From positions 155,626-219,625 of the forward strand of contig QALR01000026.1 in the NCBI GenBank assembly GCA_003150035.1: DNA of 64,000 nucleotides, written 5' to 3'. The first letter of the stretch is position 1, and every line of letters starts with the position of its first letter. The notes under the pieces are model-generated. The model had not been told where the DNA came from, did no database searches, and saw only the letters and a program-made list of their open reading frames with translations. Shown here piece by piece: positions 58,877-64,000 of the stretch. The stretch comes from Clostridiales bacterium (GTDB lineage: Bacteria; Bacillota; Clostridia; Oscillospirales; CAG-272). A program made the position numbers and the translations under genes.

Positions 58877-60695
58877 CGGACTTGGCAAGATTGCGCGGCT
58901 TATCGACGTCACAGCCGCGCAACACCGACGCATAATAGGCAAGGAGTTGGAATGCCGTTGCCGTCTCCATCGGCATCAGTTCCTCCGCTAGCGCCGGCAG
59001 ACAGATAACCGTATCGGCAATGGCTTCCGGCTCTGGAAAATCCTCCCCGCACAGAAGCAGGATATAGGCGCCGCGCGCACGAACCTCTCGGATATTGCTC
59101 GTCATTTTGTCATATAGGGTGCGGGACGTTGCGATGGCAATGACGGGAACTCCGTCCGTAATGAGGGAAATGGTCCCGTGTTTAAGCTCCCCCGCCGGAT
59201 AGGCCTCGCTATGGATATAGGATACCTCCTTCAGCTTCAGCGAAGCCTCTTCGGCAAGAAAATAATCCGCGCCGCGTCCAATATAGAAAATATCCTCAGA
59301 ATGCCGGATTTTCTCAGCCGCCGCTCTGATCTCTTCCGCGCGACCTATCACATGCTCTATGGCTTCCGGCACATCCTGGACCAAAGACGAAACAAGCGAG
59401 GTGGCCTCCTGTCTTGTTATTTTTCCCCTGGAAAGCCCAAGATGAACGGCAAGTAAATACAGAACGGAAAGCTGACAGGGATAAGCCTTTGTGCTGGCAA
59501 CCGCGATTTCCGGACCGGCACAGGTGTATATGACACCGTCCGATTCTCGTGCAACACTAGAACCAACGACGTTGACAATAGAAAGCGTATGCATCCCGAG
59601 TGATTTGGCAAGCCGCAGAGCCGCCAAGGTATCGGCGGTCTCTCCGGATTGGGAAATCGCGATAAAAAGATCCCCCTTTTCCACAATAGGCGGGCTGTAA
59701 CGAAATTCGGATGCAATTTCGACTGTGGTGGGAATACCGGAAAACCGCTCAATCCATCGCTTGCCGATAAGCCCTGCATGCATGGCAGTTCCGCACGCGA
59801 CAATCTCAATATGCGATGCGCGGCCGATAGACTCTATATCCGCGCCGCCGGCATGAAAGGCCGGAATCTTATCGTGCACCACGGAACCGACAGTTTTCCG
59901 AACGGCCTCCGGCTCCTCATGAATCTCTTTGAGCATAAAATGTGCAAAACCACCGCGCCTTGCCGCGTCACGGTTCCATGTGACCGCCTGGACTTCCTTT
60001 TCCACAGCAGTCCCATCCATACGGAAAACCCGGATGCCGTCCGCGCGCAAAACTGCGATTTCCTCTTCGTCCAGACGGATATACTGATTTGTGTAATCCA
60101 TCAGGGCCGTGACATCAGACGCCATATAGGACCCTGTATCGTCCGACGCCACAATCAACGGGCTCTCATGACGGGTCGCATACAGCTCACCGTCTTTGTC
60201 CGCGAACAAAATACCGAATGCCCATGAGCCCCGCAGCTCCCGCACCGCAGCGGAAATCGCCGCCATCGGGTCCCCTGTCTTCCGGTAATGATAATCTATC
60301 AAGTACACCGCTGCCTCCGTATCCGTATCGGAATGAAAGCGATACCCAAGCGCCGCAAGCCGCTCCCGCAGTTCGGCATAATTTTCAATAATTCCGTTAT
60401 GAACGGCATGGACAAGCTCCGTTCCATGCGGATGGGCATTTTTGTCGGACGGCGCACCATGAGTTGCCCAACGAGTATGTCCGATCCCTGTATGGGAGCA
60501 TAAGCCCCCACAGCGAGCTTCCAGCAATGCCTCCATATCGGAGATCCTTCCCTGCGATTTGACACAAACCACATTTCCATCCTCTATTACTGCCACTCCC
60601 GCTGAATCATATCCACGGTATTCGAGCGAGTGCAGTCCGGAAATGAGGACCGGCACCGCATTTTTTCTCCCGGTGTAGCCGATAATTCCACACAT
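58863..60695 (-). CDS. glmS: Glutamine--fructose-6-phosphate aminotransferase
   Basis: First enzyme of UDP-GlcNAc synthesis, 610 residues. Cys2 in MCGIIGYTG is the glutaminase nucleophile, which fixes the start; GAGGAGG lies 8 bases before it. HNGIIENYAELRERL is in the glutaminase domain. The two SIS domains carry CGTAMHAGLIGKRWIE and ISQSGETADTLAALR near 350, and the end LAKSVTVE is conserved. It follows glmM by 13 bases. No glmS ribozyme is apparent in that gap, which is too short for one. Confidence 0.96.
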   Translation of the reverse strand: MCGIIGYTGRKNAVPVLISGLHSLEYRGYDSAGVAVIEDGNVVCVKSQGRISDMEALLEARCGGLCSHTGIGHTRWATHGAPSDKNAHPHGTELVHAVHNGIIENYAELRERLAALGYRFHSDTDTEAAVYLIDYHYRKTGDPMAAISAAVRELRGSWAFGILFADKDGELYATRHESPLIVASDDTGSYMASDVTALMDYTNQYIRLDEEEIAVLRADGIRVFRMDGTAVEKEVQAVTWNRDAARRGGFAHFMLKEIHEEPEAVRKTVGSVVHDKIPAFHAGGADIESIGRASHIEIVACGTAMHAGLIGKRWIERFSGIPTTVEIASEFRYSPPIVEKGDLFIAISQSGETADTLAALRLAKSLGMHTLSIVNVVGSSVARESDGVIYTCAGPEIAVASTKAYPCQLSVLYLLAVHLGLSRGKITRQEATSLVSSLVQDVPEAIEHVIGRAEEIRAAAEKIRHSEDIFYIGRGADYFLAEEASLKLKEVSYIHSEAYPAGELKHGTISLITDGVPVIAIATSRTLYDKMTSNIREVRARGAYILLLCGEDFPEPEAIADTVICLPALAEELMPMETATAFQLLAYYASVLRGCDVDKPRNLAKSVTVE

Positions 60696-60708
60696 AGCAA
60701 AAGCCTCC

Positions 60709-62067
60709 TCATTCATGTTGGCAAAGACGAGCGTTTATGACATCCGCGACATCCTGCGCGGTTTTTTCTATCTGTTCCCTGTCCGCCCCTTCCGTCATCA
60801 CGCGGATAAGCGGCTCTGTTCCGGATGGACGCACCACGATACGTCCCGCCGTCCCCAGTGTCGCTTTGGCGTCGTCAATCGCCTTTTTTATCTCATAATC
60901 CGTGTAAAAGGCAAGCTTTCCTTCTCCGCAGACATGAATATTGAGGGAAACTTGCGGATACTTTGTCATTATGCCGGAAAGCTCGGAAAGCCGGCAGCCG
61001 CGGCGGCGCAGCATGGAAAGCAGTTGAACCGCCGTCAGCTCTCCATCGCCGGTCGTGGCAAAATCCCGGAAAATAATATGCCCGGACTGCTCTCCACCAA
61101 AGGAGTACTCCTCAAGCAGCATCTCCTCCAAAACAAATCTATCCCCAACCTTGGTTGCGACAAAGCGGATATCATGTTCCTCACAGAATTTGGTAAAACC
61201 CAAATTCGACAAAATCGTTCCCACCACAGTATCCTTTGAAAGCTTTCCTCGCTCCTTCATATCCAGCGCACAGATAGCCATGATAAAATCTCCGTCGATA
61301 AGCGTCCCCTTATCATCCACACAAAGACACCTGTCCGCATCCCCATCGAATGCGATACCGAGATCCAATCCGTTTTGCACAACATAATCCGTCAGCGCCT
61401 CTATATGTGTCGAGCCGCAGCCGTCGTTGATATTCATTCCGTCCGGCTTGTCAAAAAGCATCTTGACATCGGCGCCAAGCTCGCAAAAAAGCTTTTTTGC
61501 CGTCATGAAAGCCGCACCGTTGGCGCAGTCCACGGCAATATGAAGTCCGGAAAGCGAATACGGACAAGTACTCTTTATATGTTCCACATAATCCTTGACC
61601 GCATTTTTCCCATAAGTAACGCGGCCGACTTCACATCCGTCACACGCCGCCGGCATCGGAACATCACCGAGCACCATGGCTTCAATCTGCTCCTCCAAGG
61701 CGTCCGGCAATTTATACCCGTCTCCGCTGAAAATCTTTATACCGTTGAACGGTGCCGGATTATGAGAGGCAGATATCATAATTCCCGCGTCCGCCTTATA
61801 TTTTTCCACAAGAAATGCTACCGCCGGCGTCGGAATGACGCCAAGCAAAATCACGTCCGCCCCTATCGAGCAAAGCCCCGCGGTCATCGCCGCTGACAGC
61901 ATATCGGACGATATGCGCGTATCGGTTCCGATGACGAAAACAGACCGGCGGCGCCGTCCGTCACAAAGCACGGACGCGGCCGCTCTGCCAATTCGCATGA
62001 CAAGCTCACAGGTCAGCGTTTCATTGGCGAGTCCCCGCACGCCATCCGTGCCAAACAATCTTCCCAT
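60709..62067 (-). CDS. glmM: Phosphoglucosamine mutase
   Basis: Converts glucosamine 6-phosphate to the 1-phosphate; 452 residues. The start MGRLFGTDGVRGLAN is typical. The phospho-Ser is Ser101 in MISASHNPAPFNG; the metal loop is FDGDADRCL near 240, and RPSGTEPLIRVM near 418 binds the phosphate. The ATG at 62067 is preferred over one 6 bases upstream because AGGGAGG is then 7 bases away. It lies between the beta-helix gene and glmS in one leftward operon. Confidence 0.96.
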   Translation of the reverse strand: MGRLFGTDGVRGLANETLTCELVMRIGRAAASVLCDGRRRRSVFVIGTDTRISSDMLSAAMTAGLCSIGADVILLGVIPTPAVAFLVEKYKADAGIMISASHNPAPFNGIKIFSGDGYKLPDALEEQIEAMVLGDVPMPAACDGCEVGRVTYGKNAVKDYVEHIKSTCPYSLSGLHIAVDCANGAAFMTAKKLFCELGADVKMLFDKPDGMNINDGCGSTHIEALTDYVVQNGLDLGIAFDGDADRCLCVDDKGTLIDGDFIMAICALDMKERGKLSKDTVVGTILSNLGFTKFCEEHDIRFVATKVGDRFVLEEMLLEEYSFGGEQSGHIIFRDFATTGDGELTAVQLLSMLRRRGCRLSELSGIMTKYPQVSLNIHVCGEGKLAFYTDYEIKKAIDDAKATLGTAGRIVVRPSGTEPLIRVMTEGADREQIEKTAQDVADVINARLCQHE

Positions 62068-62079
62068 ATCCATTCCTCC

Positions 62080-62754
62080 CTATTTTCCGGGTTCTATCCC
62101 GACAATATTAGAACATCCTTTATAAATCGAGTGTTCCGGAACATACCCGCGCACAGAAGAGCACGGATAGACAATCGTGCCGCGCCCAATGACAGTACCG
62201 GGATTCAAAACGCAGTGGCAGCCGATTTCCGCATAATCTCCAATGATAGCGCCGAATTTTTTCATGCCGGTTTCGATCCTCCCGCCGGGATACGTTACCG
62301 ACACATTGGTTTTATCCAGTTTGACATTGGAGGTAACGCCGCCTGCCCCGATATGGGAATGATATCCAAGGATGGAATCCCCAATATAATTAAAATGCGG
62401 CACTTGAACCCGGTCAAACAGGACCGTGTTTTTCAGCTCTGTGGAATTGCCGACCACAGCATGTTTTCCGACTATGACAGACCCGCGGATAAAGGCGCAA
62501 TGGCGTATCTCGGCATGTTCATCGATGATACAGGGACCTTGTATGGTTGCCCAAGCCGATATCACTGCCGTTTTGGCTATCCATATATCGCAGGCAGGAT
62601 GCAAAAAAAGGTCAGCCGACAAAGTTTCACCGAGCGATAAGATAGATTCCCGAATTTTTGGTATTGCCTCCCAAGGCATTTCACAGGAAAAAAAAGCCGC
62701 CGCTATCGTTTTTTCAAGATCCAACAGCGACGGGACCTCAAGCATACTTGGCAT
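62080..62754 (-). CDS. Left-handed beta-helix protein, GlmU C-domain-like
   Basis: A 224-residue protein with hexapeptide repeats over about 55-215 (AVISAWATIQGPCIIDEHAEIRHCA and CVLNPGTVIGRGTIVYPCSSVRG). HNYIGDSILGYHSHIGAGGVTSNVKLD resembles the acetyltransferase/uridyltransferase end of GlmU, including the GAGGVTSN-type turn, but the uridyltransferase domain is missing. Cotranscription with glmM and glmS suggests a step in UDP-GlcNAc synthesis or a related acyl transfer. The start chosen follows GGTGAGA; a Met 9 codons upstream has no site. Confidence 0.78.
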   Translation of the reverse strand: MPSMLEVPSLLDLEKTIAAAFFSCEMPWEAIPKIRESILSLGETLSADLFLHPACDIWIAKTAVISAWATIQGPCIIDEHAEIRHCAFIRGSVIVGKHAVVGNSTELKNTVLFDRVQVPHFNYIGDSILGYHSHIGAGGVTSNVKLDKTNVSVTYPGGRIETGMKKFGAIIGDYAEIGCHCVLNPGTVIGRGTIVYPCSSVRGYVPEHSIYKGCSNIVGIEPGK

Positions 62755-62912
62755 ATTCTCACCATTTCCAAATAAAATCATTGCAAAAACAGCTTTTTAT
62801 TATCTTTCTTATCATACGCAAATATCTATATAATGTGCATGATTGATAGCAAAATATAGTCTTAATTTTGTTTTATGCATTTCGTCGCTGTCTGAACACT
62901 CCTCGATTTTAC

Positions 62913-62941
62913 TTGACAAACAGAAAGCAGTGTGATATAAT
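62913..62941 (+). promoter_or_regulatory. tRNA-Ser promoter
   Basis: TTGACA and TATAAT, exact consensus, 17-base spacer. It reads first through the truncated tRNA copy and then the intact tRNA. Confidence 0.85.
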
Positions 62942-62976
62942 GCTTTCGCATTCAAAAAATAATGCTCCGTCCATAA

Positions 62977-63019
62977 GGAAGCGTATCGAAGTGGTCATAA
63001 CGGGCCTGACTCGAAATCA
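62977..63019 (+). pseudogene. Truncated tRNA-Ser copy
   Basis: About 43 bases match the 5' half of the intact tRNA-Ser 78 bases downstream (about 36 of 42 positions), covering acceptor 5' strand, D-arm and anticodon loop. Variable arm, T-arm and acceptor 3' strand are missing. Confidence 0.75.
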
Positions 63020-63054
63020 TGTTATTTGCCCCAAAAATTGAATAATCATTAAAT

Positions 63055-63143
63055 GGAGACGTATCGAAGCGGTCATAACGAGCTCGACTCGAAATCGAGT
63101 TGTCCGAAAGGGCACGTGGGTTCGAATCCCACCGTCTCCGCCA
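63055..63143 (+). tRNA. tRNA-Ser (CGA anticodon)
   Basis: Acceptor arms GGAGACG and CGTCTCC pair, followed by discriminator G and encoded CCA. The anticodon stem CTCGA/TCGAG encloses CTCGAAA, giving anticodon CGA at 63090-63092 for codon UCG. A long variable arm (TGTCCGAAAGGGCA region) is typical of tRNA-Ser, and the T-arm GTGGG-TTCGAAT-CCCAC is intact. Confidence 0.95.
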
Positions 63144-63388
63144 ACAACAATCCCGCGTAAATCAAGGGTTTACGCGGGTTTTCTTATGCCTTTTAGCGGG
63201 TGATTTTGCCCTGCTGAAAGCAGGCAAATCCGGGTGAATGGTGCCCGTGGTGCCCTGATTTGTGGTGCCCTGCGGCAAACTTCTTATACATCTTATTCAT
63301 AAAAAATGTATGCCGTAGTGCCCGAATGGTGCCCGGAACTTCTAAAAGCATATAAAAAGCAGCGTGGAGCTATAAAGAGATACGTCCT
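63144..63388. other. tRNA-integrase spacer with repeats
   Basis: No gene seen. It holds a terminator and five GTGCCC hexamers (63241, 63250, 63265, 63318, 63329), most as GGTGCCC. It lies between tRNA-Ser and an integrase and probably contains an attachment region. Confidence 0.6.
63152..63184 (+). terminator. tRNA-Ser terminator
   Basis: CCCGCGTAAA and TTTACGCGGG form a 10-bp stem followed by TTTTCTT. Confidence 0.88.
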
Positions 63389-64000
63389 TTACAGCTCTAT
63401 TTCGCTGCTTTTCTTTTTGGCTTTTTTCGGCTCGCTGCCTTTATCCGGCGTGGGCTTCTGCGGGTGCAGGGCTTTGTGGTAGGTTTCAAGGACAGCTTTT
63501 TTTCGTTCCAGCCGGACATTGACGTATTGTGCCGTTACCGCTTCAAGATTAGTTGAGATACCAAGCGACATGCCAATACCTTTTAGTGTATGCCCCAATA
63601 TCTCGCCTACGGTATAAAAGTCGCCCGTAAGCTGGTGCATATTTGTAGCTGCCGTATGCCGTAAATCATGGAAACGAATGTGCGGCATTTCGAGGTGCCG
63701 GATAAGCTGACCGAAGTTTGCCGACATTCTATCCCTGCGCTGCGGTGAGCCGTCCGGCTTTGCGATAAAGAGTTTGTTGTCATAGTACACGCCGCCGCTT
63801 GCTTCTATCAATGCTTTCTGCCGCTCGATTAAATCAAACTGCCGCAGGAAATACGGTAGCGTTTCCTCGGTGATTGGCAAAATTCGGTCGTTGGATTTTG
63901 TCGGTGCCATTTCTGTAATGGTTTTTGTGCCAGGTGGTACCTTGAAAGGCATTTGCTCAACAACTCCAAACTGCATTTTTTCGAGGTCGATATTGAATGT
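63389..64000 (-). CDS. Tyrosine recombinase/integrase (C-terminal part)
   Basis: The frame stays open past the right edge, so only the C-terminal 203 residues are seen. Catalytic motifs: HDLRHTAATNMHQ (His, Arg), GEILGHTLKG (second His), and the nucleophile Tyr in AVTAQYVNV. It resembles phage- or ICE-type integrases. A Lys/Pro-rich tail follows. It lies 245 bases from tRNA-Ser with its 3' end toward it, marking the edge of an integrated element that continues to the right. Confidence 0.9.
   Translation of the reverse strand, partial: TFNIDLEKMQFGVVEQMPFKVPPGTKTITEMAPTKSNDRILPITEETLPYFLRQFDLIERQKALIEASGGVYYDNKLFIAKPDGSPQRRDRMSANFGQLIRHLEMPHIRFHDLRHTAATNMHQLTGDFYTVGEILGHTLKGIGMSLGISTNLEAVTAQYVNVRLERKKAVLETYHKALHPQKPTPDKGSEPKKAKKKSSEIEL

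Noticed and set aside
60696..60708. glmS ribozyme
   Set aside because: Only 13 bases separate glmM and glmS, so there is no room for the ribozyme.
63241..63334. CRISPR array
   Set aside because: The GTGCCC repeats are only 6-7 bases long and unevenly spaced; no CRISPR-length repeats were found in the window.

Overview
The window looks like the chromosome of an anaerobic, spore-forming Firmicute of class Clostridia, perhaps an Oscillospirales-type lineage. This rests on spoVG and spoIVA, the rpsF-ssb-rpsR operon, a T-box leader on asnB, strong AGGAGG ribosome sites, TTGACA/TATAAT promoters, a CsaB-type cell-wall pyruvyl transferase domain and a type III glutamine synthetase. The species cannot be named from the sequence alone. 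Almost everything is ordinary chromosome. Only the last few hundred bases, right of a tRNA-Ser gene, look like the start of an integrated mobile element.

Layout. 1-1.85 kb: polar amino-acid ABC importer (ATPase cut by the window edge, permease, lipoprotein). 1.9-5.5 kb: murC, spoVG, an acetyltransferase, dCMP deaminase, thioredoxin. 5.5-10.3 kb: glycan-use genes (UroD-like protein, GH27 alpha-galactosidase, unassigned glycosidase-like protein, small zinc-ribbon-like protein). 10.4-16.8 kb: XRE regulator, then a leftward run of amino-sugar genes (NagB-like deaminase, unassigned carbohydrate enzyme, AGE-family epimerase, TIGR04076 protein) divergent from nagA, which has a perfect palindrome in front of its ribosome site. 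17.1-19.5 kb: ECF sigma factor, membrane anti-sigma-like protein and two related exported Cys/His proteins. 19.7-25.5 kb: split transketolase, a GT4-CsaB fusion, an HD nucleotidase and a DUF11 protein. 25.6-30.6 kb: pyrR-uraA, ilvE, flavoprotein and an XRE repressor with a twin operator. 30.6-38.7 kb: spoIVA, two M16 peptidases, lgt with a long tail, folD, nfeD and an SPFH protein. 38.8-45.8 kb: a cyclophilin-like lipoprotein, a flavoprotein, a fused hydrolase, GH4 glycosidase with divergent AraC regulator, and cardiolipin synthase. 45.9-51.5 kb: rpsF-ssb-rpsR and a MarR-controlled heterodimeric ABC exporter. 51.6-62.8 kb: enzymes that make or spend glutamine (asnB, glnN, pyrG, glmS), with an ANTAR regulator and the glmM/glmS amino-sugar operon. 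62.9-64.0 kb: a truncated and an intact tRNA-Ser, a repeat-rich spacer and a tyrosine recombinase entering from the right.

How it fits together. Carbohydrate genes supply hexoses and amino sugars. The UDP-GlcNAc branch (glmS, glmM, a left-handed beta-helix protein) and murC feed peptidoglycan. The glutamine block is under layered RNA control: an asparagine T-box before asnB, and a promoter-proximal attenuator-like hairpin before glnN beside a divergent ANTAR gene. The most system-like unexplained locus is the sigma/anti-sigma/exported-protein cassette at 17.1-19.5 kb. The most interesting architectures are the GT4-CsaB fusion, the helical-domain/hydrolase fusion and the glnN-ANTAR intergenic region.
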